DNA from: Salarias fasciatus
Taxonomy: Eukaryota; Chordata; Actinopteri; Blenniiformes; Blenniidae
Direction: 5' to 3'
Assembly: GCF_902148845.1 (NCBI RefSeq)
Contig: NC_043754.1
Coordinates: forward strand, 24,904,431 to 24,968,430
DNA length: 64,000 nucleotides
The position numbers and the translations under genes were made by a program. Position 1 is the stretch's first letter. Every line of letters starts with the position of its first letter. Shown here one piece after another: positions 23,166 to 46,689 of this stretch. The notes beneath the pieces were generated by a model. It did no database searches. It saw only the letters and a program-made list of their open reading frames with translations, and had not been told where the DNA came from.

Positions 23166-23874
23166 CAAAGATGACGAGTCAAGGTGCTGACACTGCACAA
23201 GGGGGATTTGTTGAGGATTGCAGAGGATGCACACACAAATCAGCTGATCGAGAGCGAGGCTGCTGCTCAGAGGAGAATCCAAACCAACTCTGGTTTAACT
23301 CCTGGCAATGCCTGGCAACGAACCTGGCGGTGAATAATTTCAGTGAGTTTTTGTTTTAACATTGGTCCAAACCCGGCAGACAAAATTCCGGTTCCAGCAA
23401 ATGACAGTGATGAGATATTTATAGAAAGAAACTCAAATTCAATGTTCCTCAAAGCCACTGATGCAAAAGAAATAAGATAAACCCTTAAAGCAACACTAAG
23501 GAACTTTCAGTTTTCGTTGATTTTGGCGGTGCCAGTGGACAAAAGCGGTAGTGTTTTGCCTGAAGGAATACTGCAGTTCCCATGAGGAGTAGCGCGTGGT
23601 GTTGTAAAATGCTGCTCCCGGTGGCATGCTGTCAGACTGAACTCGCCTTCATTTGTTTCCAGTGGCTGTGAGAAGGATGGATAACGACGAGGTAATGAAT
23701 CTAATGTTGGCTAAACAATGTTATATCATGATGTGACGCATGCCGTAAAGCAGTTCCCACATTTGGAGTTTTTTAGTGTGCAGGGTTCCTACCACCCTCC
23801 TCACAGCTGCTCAGTCCAAGTGAAAGCAATGCTGACGCCCTCAGGCCGAGACAGAGGGGTCATTCAACTAGTTA

Positions 23875-25208
23875 CGAGGGGGGACCCAAAAGTTCCCGGA
23901 CTGTGGTTATAACTTTTTATTTTTTTATTTTCACATTCAATCAAAGCTGTCACCTTCAAAGTACTGTCCTTCGGCTTGAATACAGTGCTGCAGCCGGGAT
24001 TTCCACTGCTCGAAGCAGTCGGCAAACTCGTGCGTAATGATCGCTTTAAGAGCGTCCTTCGATTTTTTTTGCACCTCTTCCACGTCATCAAATCTCCGCC
24101 CCTTCAGTGCCTTTTTCATTCTTGGGAATAGAAAGAAGTCGCAAGGTGCTAAATCGGGGGAATACGGCGGATGGGGCAGCAGGGCCATTCCGTTTTTCAC
24201 CAGGAACTGTTTTACGCGCAGAGCCCTGTGCGCTGGCGCGTTGTCATGATGGAGCCACCAGTCCCCCTCTCCCACAGCGCCGCCGCTTCAGCCTGACCGC
24301 TTCCCGGAGCGCCGCAGCACTTCCAGATAGAAGTCCTGGTTGACAGTTTGCCCCGGTGGCACAAACTCACTGTGGACCGTCCCTTTGATGTCGAAAAAGC
24401 AGATCAGCATGGTCTTAATCGCTGATCTGACCTGACGCGCTTTCTTCGGCCGTGGTGATCCCTGATGGCGCCATTGGCTGGACTGCTGCTTGGTCTCCGG
24501 ATCATAACCATAGCACCATGTCTCGTCCCCGGTGATGATCTTCTCAAACAGCCCTCCATCATCCTCCAGCTGCCTTTTCAGCTCCTGGCACATGTCCACG
24601 CGAGCCTGTTTCTGCTCCGTGGTTCAGAGGCGCGGGACCATTTTGGCAGCGACCCGCCTCAAGCCCAAATCCTCACGAAGGATCCTCTGGCAGGAACTCC
24701 AGGAGATCCCTGTCAAATGTTCAAACTCATCGATGGTCCTGCGTCGATCTGCCATGACCACAGCTTCGATTTTGTGGACATTTTCCTCTGTGCGGGAGGT
24801 GGAGGGTCGGCCGGACCGAGGCGAGTCTTCAATGGACATCTGACCACTCTTAAAGCGCCCATACCAGTCGAAGACCTGTGTTCTCCCCAGAGCCTCATCT
24901 TTGTACGCGGTCTGGATCATGGTGAGTGTTTCTGTTGCTGTTTTCCCCAGTAGAAAACAGAATCTGATTCTAGCGCGCTGGTCTCACTTATCAGTGGGTT
25001 CCGCCATTTTCGCATTTTTCGAAGAAGGGGGCGGGACTGTAGTAACATAAACACTGCCTGTGAGCTGCCTGTGTGTCTTTGGGAGGTGAAATTTTTCACA
25101 GTTATGCTTAAGGCCTTGCTATAGTGACGTGTAATGGCCAAAAGTCTGAAAAAATTCTTGGTTTTTTTTTTTATAACCACAGTCCGGGAACTTTTGGGTC
25201 CCCCCTCG
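23875..25208 (-). mobile_element. mariner transposon, 1334 bp
   Basis: The terminal inverted repeats CGAGGGGGGACCCAAAAGTT are perfect or nearly so, and TA flanks both ends. It encodes a mariner transposase on the minus strand (25007 to 23937). Confidence 0.95.
23937..25007 (-). pseudogene. mariner transposase (DD34D), broken
   Basis: From the ATG at 25007 the protein reads as a mariner transposase: a helix-turn-helix region (ALGRTQVFDWYGRFKSGQMS, then EDSPRSGRPSTS), WVPRL-type linker, ITGDETWCYGYDPE with the first Asp, WWLHHDNAPAHRA with the second, and YSPDLAPCDFFLFP with the third. The second and third Asp are separated by 34 residues. In-frame stops occur near codon 8 and after MVPRL. Three single-base losses lie in the 24240-24310 region before the second Asp. 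The protein is therefore inactive as read, but the decay is modest. Confidence 0.9.
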
Positions 25209-25895
25209 TATAAGTCGATGTATCATCACAAAAGATATTAAAATGTTTTATTACGGTTGAAAAGTTCCTTAGTGTTGATTTAAGAAATGTAAAAACAAAA
25301 CCTCCACTGACTGTGATGGAATTGACATGTTGGTAACAAAAAAAGTCATTGTGGGTATTTCTAAACCATTAACTCATATCTTCAATCTATCATTTCAAAC
25401 AGGGAAATTCCCAAATAAAACGAAAACAGCCAAAGTTATGCATCTGCACAAAAACACTGGCAGACACCACTTCACAAACTACAGACCTGTTTCTCTTCTC
25501 CCACAATTCTCTAAACCTCTCTCTCGAAAAAAAAAAAAGAAAAAAAAAGAAGAAGAACAGATAATATAATTTCATGGAAGAATTCAACCTACTGTCAGAC
25601 AGTCAGTATGGATTGAGCTAACCATTCAGTAAAACTAGATCATAACTAACTGATCAACATCAGTAGATCAGAAGTAACCAGTCAAAATTACTAGATCAGG
25701 ACTAACTGGTCAACGTCACCGGCTTGAACTGACATCATTGAAGAAATTACAAATTCTATAGACAATAAGAGATTCGCAGCAGGATTTTTCATTGATCTGA
25801 AAAAAAGCATTCGATACCATAAATCAAGACACATTAATAAATAAACTGGAGAAATATGGAGTCAGAGGAGCTGTACTCAGGCAGCTCTATTAATA

Positions 25896-26709
25896 CAACT
25901 AGAGCAACATGTATGTACAGGATATAACAAATGCATTTATTCGGGTAGAAAGCTGATAAGTAAACAGAACAGGAGAATCTTCTTCATCGCAACAGACACA
26001 TGTTGCATCCTGACACCACGGCTCTTTGCAGCAGAGCATCTGGAGAACATGGAGAACCTGAAGTGTCCGGATCCTGACCAACTCTGAGCTGCAGACGAAC
26101 AGATCAGTAAAGTCATGATGAGTAGTGTGCGATGCAGCTTAATTAAAGATGCTGTTCAAAATAGAAATGCTGCTGTATTATAAAAGCTGCATTAAACCTT
26201 GAAAGTCTGATAAGTGATGAAATTAAATGTAAATGATGAGCGAGACTTCTATTCTCCTATTCTCAGGTCAAGTCATTTCATTTATCTCATCATTGGATTA
26301 GGGAGTGGTTTACACCACTTTCAGGACCTGTTACCAGAGCAGCAACATCTGTAACTGCACCTTGACTGCACCCAGCCATAGACTGGATACAGGAAGACTC
26401 CCTCGAGTGCCTGCAGCTGCGAGGTAAGATAATCAGAAAAAGTAAATTATAGCCAAAATATTTGCAGTTCTTTACATATCTCACTGCTACTGCTTGGGTT
26501 TCAGGATGTCCCCTCATTCGAGACTGGACGGTATCCCTCATCGTGTAGAAGTGCAGATGTGACGGGATGCTTGAACCTGAAACAGTCTCCTGTGAGAGCC
26601 GACACTCTGACACGTTCAGAGCTGCAGGCTCTGCATCCACGCATCACAGATCTAACTGTTCAGTTTTCAGAAATGAAACTGAAAGAAAACAAAAGCATCT
26701 AGTCCAATT
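25896..26709. other. no gene recognised
   Basis: Mixed sequence with short frames only and no conserved protein or RNA. It lies between a LINE relic and a fold-back element. Confidence 0.5.
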
Positions 26710-26930
26710 CCAATGGGCTATATGCACAGCTCCATTACTTCCTGAAGTTCATACAGCACCTTTATTTCCTGTCTTTCGTGATAGGATGAACTGATTAATC
26801 CAGGTGTGTCTGGCCATTTACTGAGGTCAGACACACCTGGATTAATCAGTTCATCCTATCATGAAACACAGGAAATAAAGGTGCTGTCTGAACTTCAGGA
26901 AGTAATGGAGCTGTGCATATAGCCCATTGG
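26710..26930. mobile_element. fold-back (palindromic) element
   Basis: Two arms of about 103 bp (26710-26812, 26828-26930) are reverse complements with about three mismatches, around a 15-base loop. The outer ends read CCAATGGGCTATATGCACAGC and the inner part GATTAATCCAGGTGTGTCT. A relative with the same inner core is at 51165-51383. A transcript would form a very long hairpin. Confidence 0.9.
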
Positions 26931-27391
26931 AAAAAGAAAAAGATAAGTTTTTTTGGTCATTGAACAACAATGAGAGCTTAGAGCTGGAGGCCTGTTTCCA
27001 TGAAACCACGTGACTTCTGGGAAGGCATTGCCCTGCAGTTCTCTCATTTGACCAGTAGGTGCTTCTGCTCACAGGGCATGCAGAGGCATTTCTCAGAAAT
27101 CAGCCTGAACTCAGGAAATCCCCCCAAGTTTTCCTCCCATCAAACTCGCAGTGGCATTTAGTTTCACCCGAGGAGAGTGAAGGTGAATCATTTCATCTTT
27201 CAGTAACAGCCAGGGCTGGACTGGAACACTTTTTAACTTTTTCCAACCAGGAGTCAGTCATTCAGCAGGTCACACTACCCACAAGAACACACACACACGC
27301 AGTCTGTTTTTTAACTGTTCTGAGGACTACAAGTACAGTCCTCATTTGTGGACACACACAGAGCATGTTCATAATAGTGTTTTTGGCTGAT

Positions 27392-27445
<54 letters not shown>
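27392..27445. repeat. (CA)n microsatellite
   Basis: Pure ACAC tract followed by ATATAT. It lies at the 5' edge of the R4-like LINE. Confidence 0.95.
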
Positions 27446-27451
<6 letters not shown>

Positions 27452-27550
27452 CAGAAAGCTGTCAATAACTGAGGCACTGGAAACTGCTAAGCAAAGACTC
27501 ACAGCCCGAGCTGCCCGCCTAAAGAGATACATGAGAGAAGTAGTGACCAG

Positions 27551-29446
27551 GGGCCTTACCTATAAAGCTTGCGGCGCACAAAACGAGCCCCAAACTTTGC
27601 GCAGCGGCTCCTCTGCGCCAAAGCAGGTACCTATACACATTTTGCGAAGGGAAAAAATGCGCGTGACTTTGCGGTCCTCACCGCCAACAAAATAGCTGCC
27701 GTACGGGACCGCACAATTCAGAAAAACTACGTGGAGGCGACAAAGCAGAAGTAAACGCAATTGAAAGTCCTTTATTTGTCTCGCATGGGGAAAATGCAGG
27801 GCTGCAGCAGCAAGAAACGTAGAAAGAAAAGTAGAAAAATACAAAGCCCAACCATACAAGGAAAAGTTAAATATAATTAGATATAATTGCATAACAGGAA
27901 TATACCGACCGACACAACTGATTATTTAAGTTAAATTAAATATCACGGAAATAAATCGAGGACACTTATAATTAAATAATAGATAGAAGCCTACAGATAT
28001 AAATCAAACAGAATTTACACCAAGATCCAAGACAGATATAATGAAATGAATAACAGACATAAGTTCGATATAATTTAAATATACATTTAAGACAGACAGT
28101 GAGTGGGTGATGAGCACATGAGAGGAGACACTTTGAGGAAGTCACGTTTTTCAGTGCGCTTTGGAATGTTTTCATCCTGTACCCTCACCTTTCTGCATCT
28201 TCTAAAATAAACACAAAATAAATAGTTCACAGGGAGCAATCAGACACATCACGTAATAAAAACACGTACAATGTCTTTGTCTCTGCACTTACAAATACCG
28301 ACTGTCACTTGTCACATAATTTTTCTCATGATACACACTTCAAATTGTTCTCAATTAAATGGCAAATTGGCACAAAAAATGTTTTCTATTTAGCCATGGC
28401 CATATCTGACGTCCGAACCCCGAATCATCCCGGGTTCACAGCCTCTATGTGCTGCAGCGCATTAAAACCCTGTTGACTCAAGAGGCAAAACAATTTTGAT
28501 AATGCCTGGACGCACAATCATATTGTGCAACCAATTTCACTACATTTTTATGTTAAATTTTTTTTCTTTTTTTTTTTTTTTAAAGGTGTTTCTGCAGTGT
28601 TGAGACACTATGAATTATGACAACTCACCTTCAAGTCGGACCACTTTTTTTCACTTCAGCAGTAGTGGCCCGACAGCTCTGACCACGTTGTGGTCACCTG
28701 CTCCCACTCAATATTTTTCCGTTTGTCTCTCCACTGCTGTGTCCTCCAGAGAGGACAGCAGACCGGCTCTCCACCTCACCAATAACGGCAGCAGCATCAC
28801 CTCAATCCTCCACAGCAGCAGATCCACCGCCTGCATGCGGCGCGTCTCACCTGCCGGCCGACACTTGTGTTCTGCCTGCAGCGAGACGCTGATCGTCTTG
28901 AAAAGGAAAAGCTGCGTTGTCCTCTGCTGAATGTGCGATTAAATTGTAAATGCCATGATCATGCACACTTTTGCTCGTTTGGCTGATCAAGAAGTGTTTT
29001 TCTATCGTTTTCGTTCGTTTCTTTATGTTTGGAATGAGATTTAAAATGTTACTTTTTTTTATTTGAGTGCTTCAGCAGCAACCCGCCCGAATGTCATTAA
29101 AATCTTAATTTTTCGACACTTCATCCGCCCGATCCGCTGTTATCTACAGGCTCATTTGGGTATATTAGACGGTGTGCTGCACCGTCTAATATACCCAAAT
29201 TTCATTCATGAGTTCATTTGCATACCCATATATGGTGCCAAGGGGTGGAGTTGGGGCGGGATTGTGGGTGTGATCGGCCACCGTCACGTTCTCCGCAGGA
29301 TTTGAAACCGTGACTTGGAAATTGCCAACAGCTGTGCGGCGGACTTTTTTTTGGCTCCTGAATTTTTTTTGCGGACAGAAGTTTGTGTTGCGTTTCCACG
29401 CACAATTATTGTCAGATTTTTCCGCAGAGTTTCATAGGTGAGGCCC
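27551..29446 (-). mobile_element. PIF/Harbinger-like element, 1.9 kb
   Basis: The inverted ends are GGGCCTTACCTATAAA and GGGCCTCACCTATGAA. CAG flanks both ends (27548-27550, 29447-29449), fitting the CWG/TWA duplications of Harbinger. On the minus strand near 28630-28660 a short reading SEKKWSDLK before a GTGAGT donor resembles the SANT/Myb partner protein of Harbinger. No transposase is intact. Removing one CAG and the element restores the LINE reading frame. Confidence 0.8.
29154..29200. repeat. perfect 21-bp hairpin
   Basis: The arms 29154-29174 and 29180-29200 are perfect reverse complements around TGCTG. It lies inside the Harbinger-like element. Confidence 0.9.
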
Positions 29447-29490
29447 CAGGACAATAAACAGGGTGTTCTCCAACAATCCAGCTAAGGTCT

Positions 29491-30164
29491 TGTGCTGTGG
29501 AATGTTTAGACAGGATCGGTCTTGGTCGGCACACAATGAACATACAAGACACTGATATGCTAGAGTAAAAGCGTCAGTTTATTCCCTGCAACACAGCGTA
29601 TCACAATCACACAGTAATATTAAGCATAACAACACATTGTTATAGTTCCTTACCGCGACGCACGATCCGGGGACCCAACAGACCAGGCAGGAAACTCTTT
29701 ACTGCATCAGTCCGAGTGAGTGTACATCTCCACGGAAGACTCCAACTAGACCACGAGCGCGCACCGTCTTTTATCCTGTCAGACCCTCCCCGTGGTGTCA
29801 TCTCGAGATTGGCCAGATCTCACATGAACCAGGGAGGATGACCAGGCAAAAGAGTTCTCACACGCCTTTTTCTCCACCTGTCCCTACTCCCATACCTTGT
29901 TATGAGAACCAGACATAACAACCTGCGGGAAGAAAGAGTTCCCCCACATTTCGAACATGTTAGTGTAACTCTTACCGATAACGATATGAGAACATGTCAC
30001 CCTGACCCTGCTTCCCGGACCACAGCATAAAAACATGTTTATTCCAAAGCATAGGCGGACGTGTAAAACCGCACGAACACAGAAGATACATGCAGACCTG
30101 GAGGGGGCTGAGGACTTTCATCAGGTTATGATAACTCCAGCTGAAAAGCAGCACTGTCACCACA
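29491..30164 (-). mobile_element. solo LTR fossil
   Basis: The 674-bp segment begins TGTGCTGTGG and ends ACCACA, with a 5-bp duplication GGTCT on both sides (29486-29490, 30165-30169). On the minus strand it holds a TATA-like GGATAAAAGACGG and later an AATAAA, as LTRs do. No internal retroviral genes are present. It sits inside the R4-like LINE, so it is younger than that LINE copy. The family is uncertain. Confidence 0.65.
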
Positions 30165-32603
30165 GGTCTACTCTAAGTGGCAGGGTAGTAAGACCACAAC
30201 AGACCCACCCAGGGCTGAGACTGAGCAATACTGGAAGAGTATCTGGGAGAAAGATGTGTCACACAACACCAATACTCAATGGCTGGCAGGCTGGCAGGCT
30301 TGCAGGCGGAGCACAGCAACCTCCCAGAACAAGAGCTAGTAGTAATTACAACAGCAGATGTACAGGCAAGAGTGTCCAAATGAATAGCTGGACAGCTCCA
30401 GGGCCCGACAAGATTCACACCTACTGGCTCAAGAAGCTAACTGCACTCCATGAATGCCTTGCAGCACAAATGAACCAGCTGCTAATATCAGGGACCCCCC
30501 CAAAGCAGCTAACCCAAGGTCGAACAGTCGTCATCACAAAGGACACCCAGAGTGGAACAATACCATCAAACCACCGGACGAAAACCTGCCTCAGCACCAC
30601 ATGGAAACTCCTATCAGGAATCATAGTGGCCAGGATAAGTAGGCACATGGATCAGTACATGAGTAAAGCACAGAAAGGGATGGCAATAACACCAGCTACT
30701 GGTTGACAGGACAATCGCCCAAGACTGCAAGTCCCGCAGGACCAACCTGTGCACTGCCTGGATTGATTACAAGAAAGCCTATAACTCAATACCACACGTG
30801 GATACTTTTGCTTGAAACTGTACAATATCAGCAGGATACTAAGGACTTTCATTCTGAACTCAATGGGGCTGTGGAAGACAAGTCTAGAGGCCAACTCAAA
30901 GCCAGTGGCACAGGTGAGCATCAAATGTGGCATATACCAAGGCGATGCCCTGTCCCCCCTGCTGTTCTGCATAGGCCTGAACTCCCTCAGCCAGATCATG
31001 ACCAAGAGCAGCTTTGGATACCGGTTCAAGAGCGGAACAACTGTCAGCCACCTTCTCGACATGGATGACATCAAACTGTATGCCAAGAATGAGCATGACA
31101 TCGACTCCCTGATTCACCTCACCAGGATATACAGCAATGACATCAGGATGTCATTCGGACTGGATAAGTGTGGACGAATGGTATCTGGAAGAGGGAAGGT
31201 GATCACAACTGAAGGAGTTGAATTGCCTGAAGGGAACATAACAGATGTGCAGGACAGCTACAAGTACCTGGGGATCCCACAGGTAAATGGTAACCATGAG
31301 GAGGCAGCTCGAAAGTCAGCCACAGCCAAATACCTACAGAGAGTAAGACAGGTCCTGAAGAGTCAGCTGAATGGCAAAAATAAGATCCAGGCCATAAACA
31401 ACTATGCCCTACCAGTAATCAGATACTCTGCTTGCATAATATCCTGGCCACTGGAAGAAAGGCAAGCCACTGATATCAACATGAGAAAGCTCCTTACAAT
31501 CCACGGAGGGTTCCACCCTAAGTCCAGCATACTGAGGCTGTACACCAAGAGAAAGGAGGGAGGCCGAGACTAGTGAGTGTCAGAGCCACTATCCAGGAGG
31601 AAACCAAGAGCCTCCATGAGTATACCAAGAAGATGGCCCCCAGTGATGATCTGCTAAGTGAATGCCTCAGACATCAAAAGCCCAGTAAGGAGGAGCCAGA
31701 ACAGCTATCATGGGCAGACAAAGCCCTGCATGGCATGGACCACCGACACATTGAAGAAGTGGCTGACATTGAGAAAACATACCAGTGGCTGGAAAAGGCC
31801 GGACTGAAGGACAGCACAGAGGCCCTAATCATGGCTGCACAAGAACAGGCCCTTAACACAAGATCAATAGAGGCCGGGATCTACCACACCACACAAGACC
31901 CCAGGTGCAGACTGTGCAAAGAAGCCCCAGAGACAGTTCAGACCATCACAGCAGGGTGTAAGATGCTGGCAGGCAAGGCATACATGGAACGGCACAACCA
32001 GGTAGCGGGCATCGTGTACAGGAACATATGTACGAGTATGGACTGGAGGTCCCAGGGTCCAGATGGGAGACACCTCCAAAGGTGGTCGAGAACAATCAAG
32101 CCAAGATCCTGTGGGACTTCCAGATCCAGACTGACCAGCAGGTGATGGTCAATCAACCTGACATAGTGGTGGTGGATAAACAGCAGAAGACAGCTGTGGC
32201 GATAGATGTAGCAATCCCAAGTGATGGCAACATCAGGAAAAAGGAGCACGAGAAGGTGGAGAAGTACCAAGGGTTGAGGAAAGAGACAGAGAGAGTGTGG
32301 GGCATGAAGACAACAGTGATACCAGTAGTGATTGGGACACTGGGAGCAGTAACCCCCAAGCTGGGAGGATGGCTCCAGCAGATACCAGGAACAACATCTG
32401 AGAGCTCTGTTCAAAAGAGCGCAATCCTAGGAATAGCTAAGATCCTGCAGAACCCTCAAGCTCCCAGGCCTCTGGTAGAGGACCCGAGCTTGAAGGAGAC
32501 AGACACAATACCGCCGGATGGCGAGAACACAGTTTTGTTTTGTTTTTTAATTTACTTATTGTTTTTTTTTTAAAAGCCCCAAATTATTTAGTCGGGCTTA
32601 AAT

Positions 32604-32699
32604 ATTTCTAGGTTGAAAGGGAGGTATTTTATCCGGTTATGACACTTGGGGGAGCAGGGTCTGTCATGGGATAAAATACCTCCCTTTCAACCTAGAAAT
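32604..32699. repeat. perfect 31-bp inverted repeat at the LINE 3' end
   Basis: The arms 32604-32634 and 32669-32699 are exact reverse complements with a 34-base loop. It starts about 60 bp beyond the last LINE coding sequence. Confidence 0.9.
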
Positions 32700-33549
32700 C
32701 TGAAATTTTAGTAAGTTGTTCTGTCTTCTGATGAGATTTGCAGCATGTGTTCACACCTCTGTCAAAAAGTCATACGTAGCGTTTGGAAGCCCCACCTCCT
32801 TCCTGAAGCTAGTTCCTGTTTGGGAGAAGCTTATGGAATAATTCCTCCAGATTGTGATTTTATAGTTTCCAGAGGCATCACAGTTTAAGTTTCAGGTCTG
32901 TATCTGCTGTAGAGGTCAAATGAGAGAAAAAGAGCAACAGAGGTCAGAGGGCACAGCAGGCTTCATGTCTCAAATGGTAAATTGACCTTTTGGGGCTCAT
33001 CTCAAGGACTGTGTGACACTATTCTTCTTTCAAGCCTCAGCGCACAAAGAAAAAAAGAGAGGCTTTGTGTTATGGAAGATTGTATTAAGACCACAATGCA
33101 GGAGGTTCATATAGGGACAAACATACAACAGCACACACGTACACACACATACAGACATGTACACACACGTACGCACATGTACATACTGTGTCGTTGCGGA
33201 CGTTATGGCTGATTACACATTTCTCGTATCAATGACGTTGCAGACGTAGATGTGTCTCAGCATGTTTGACACTCAAAATGGTGAAACTAAAAAAAGCAGG
33301 AAAACAATACAATTAAAACATGGATTTGAGACCGTAATATAGCCTAATACAATGCACTAACATGTAAAAAATTCATTTCATTCATTCATTCATTCAGGTT
33401 ATTTATTTTGAGCAGAATTTCATTCAAAGTGCTCAGCAGTAACAAAAAGTCAGTACAATCCAATACATCACAATACAATAATAATAAACACATTTATATT
33501 GGATCGAAAGGGATGAAGTAAAGCTGACTATCTCCCACCCCTCCTATAT

Positions 33550-33583
<34 letters not shown>

Positions 33584-34100
33584 GTTGAAATTGACTGAGG
33601 TCAGCCGTCCCTCGGGGCCCCCTTCAGCTCGGGGCCCGAGCCAGTTGCGGCGCCTCTGGCTGGAGAGAAGCAGCTGCTGCTCATTCCGCCTCGGATTTAA
33701 ACAAACAAACAAAAATTCTGGGCAGTGTGGTGGTGGTACAGGATTTCACCCTAAAAGGGCCCGTGGGTTTTCATAACCCACCAGCCCGACGTAAATGACG
33801 CCTCTGCTGTGGATCCTCTGTTAATCAGTTCATCAGATTTTAATTAGTTGAGTGTAACTACACTTTTGGTTTGCAGTTGTACAGTTACTGTTCTCATATT
33901 GTTTCAACACATCATTTGACAGGTATTCTCAATTTAATTCATCTGGGAAAAGAAAGAAAACAAACAAAAATAAAATTAAAGATGAATCTGAATGTTTGTG
34001 CCATTATTAGTTAAATTTTTGCTGATATCGTGATAATATCGTTATCGTGATATTTTTTGCCCATGATAATCGTGAAGAGAAAATTTGATATCGTGACAGC
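32700..34100. other. no gene; simple repeats
   Basis: Includes an ACACGTAC-rich tract (33117-33185), TTCA repeats (about 33375-33395) and an (AC)n(AT)n tract at 33548-33584. No coding or RNA gene seen. Confidence 0.6.
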
Positions 34101-34101
34101 C

Positions 34102-34104
<3 letters not shown>

Positions 34105-34194
<90 letters not shown>
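34105..34194. repeat. (AT)n microsatellite, about 90 bp
   Basis: Uninterrupted AT dinucleotides preceded by ATATCGTGA-rich sequence. Confidence 0.95.
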
Positions 34195-34195
<1 letters not shown>

Positions 34196-35547
34196 AACAC
34201 TGTACAAATGGCCGAGACGTTATCTTGCCGACCCTGCATTTCAGGCGATTAACTTAGTACAAAATCAAAGTCAGTCAAGTTTAACCTTAGCTGCTAGAGA
34301 ACATTACAAAGATTAAATAAACATGTTTTAAATGTAACTAAAATACTGACCGGCGATGCAACCTCAAAATATAAAGACATTACGATCTTGGAGACGGCAC
34401 AAATGGAGAGCTGTCATCGTCTGCTTCCCGAGCTGTTGACTCGTCACTTCCGCTACATAAAGCTCTTTTCAAAATAAAATGCACACCACATATAAGTAAC
34501 AGGATTGTCCACTAGGGGACACCAAAAACACATGAAATATTGTTAAAACAAAAAGGGAAAACATTTTACATTTCATTAACATTTTTAACTCCATTCTTAA
34601 AGAAAAAATCCAGTCCGTGACACACATCAACCCCTTCCGGGTCAGGGGTCAGAGTCCTTAACAACCGCGACTGGTTGCTAAGGACGCAGCAGACCGACAG
34701 CTCAGCAGAGGAAGCCGTCGGAAGGAACGCAGAAACGAAAAAACTGCCTATCACACCCATAAACCGAGTGGAAACTATGAAAATAAAGAGTATTTTTGTC
34801 TCTAGAGAAGCTTTGTGTAAATTATAATACAGAGATTTCTCCATTCTATAGATTTATGTTTGTAGTTTTGCTTTTATGGTTCATATTGTGGATTCTGATC
34901 TGTTTCAGAAACTATTTCAGAGATTTTGTTCTGTTCTGAAAATCAAACTGAAGTCATTCAATGCAGAGAATTATATTTGTGGTTAAGTGTAATTATTAAG
35001 GGAAAGTCACTCCAGGAAAAAAACAAACAACCCTCCAAAAAACCCTCCATCAGTGTGTGGTGTCCGTGACATTATTTACATGGCCACTAGGGGGCGCTTG
35101 ATTGAGTGGTCGTTTTCTAGGGGAAGACCGTTTTGTATTTCGCTGTACATTTGTCTTTTCTTTAATTTTTCAAGATGGTGGTTTTTGGTCATTTCCAGTG
35201 ATTTGAGAAGATTTCTCCAATTGCTGTGACAGAATAAATACAACCAAACCATCAGTTGGAGCGTGGCTTTCTCTGGTCCAAATGAAAAACTTTGGGAATA
35301 ATTATACAGTTGGACACGGATCAGTTGTCAGTCAAATATTCCTCTCAGAGCAGTCTTTGAAAAACCAGGACTTGTTCCCATGTCAGATGGATGTATTGTT
35401 CCATAGAGTCACATTCAGTGAGGTGAAAAGTTCTGAGTGAAAAACATTTTCCAGTACGGCAGCATTTCAAACTCTGTTAACGCCATGGACATCTACTGAT
35501 GATACAATCTGTGGAGAGGAGGAAGAGGAGGAGGATGAAGAGGATCT
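34195..35547. other. no gene recognised downstream of the NLR gene
   Basis: AT-rich sequence with short open frames only. It probably includes the 3' UTR of the NLR gene near its right end. I see no conserved protein. Confidence 0.5.
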
Positions 35548-46680
<11,133 letters not shown>

Positions 46681-46689
46681 CTTCAGTCA

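Larger units (their letters stand above)
23489..25279. mobile_element. TTAA-site MITE carrying a mariner
   Basis: The inverted ends are AGCAACACTAAGGAACTTT and ATCAACACTAAGGAACTTT, flanked by TTAA (23485-23488, 25280-25283). Without the mariner it is about 455 bp and non-coding. Confidence 0.85.
23310..25895 (+). mobile_element. LINE reverse transcriptase relic split by a TTAA element
   Basis: The left part (to 23488) encodes NPADKIPVPANDSDEIFIE and LKATDAKEI. The right part (from 25284) encodes KCKNKTSTDCDGID, ISKPLTHIFNLSFQTGKFPN and NYRPVSLLPQFSK, an RT domain of a Rex/I-like non-LTR element. The reading frame runs across the TTAA insertion site. An A-rich run (25528-25558) and several stops show decay. 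Confidence 0.75.
27449..32545 (+). mobile_element. R4/Dong-like LINE with restriction-type endonuclease, twice interrupted
   Basis: Three pieces belong together: 27449-27550 (EALETAKQRLTARAARLKRY), 29450-29490 (TINRVFSNNPAK) and 30170-32545. The last holds RT motifs (MNSWTAPGPDKIHTYWLKKL, CGIYQGDALSPLLFCIGLN, catalytic HLLDMDDIKLYAKN), a CCHC-like CRLCKEAPETVQTI and a restriction-like endonuclease core PDIVVVDKQQKTAVAIDVAI. Frame changes (for example near 31570, before VSVRATIQEE) and stops break it. Its 5' end is lost at a CA repeat. A Harbinger-like element and a solo LTR interrupt it. Confidence 0.85.

Noticed and set aside
30173-31117. Minus-strand frames over the R4-like LINE
   Set aside because: Shadows of the plus-strand reverse transcriptase.
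34007-34257. Open frames of Tyr-Ile repeats on both strands
   Set aside because: Produced by the (AT)n tract.
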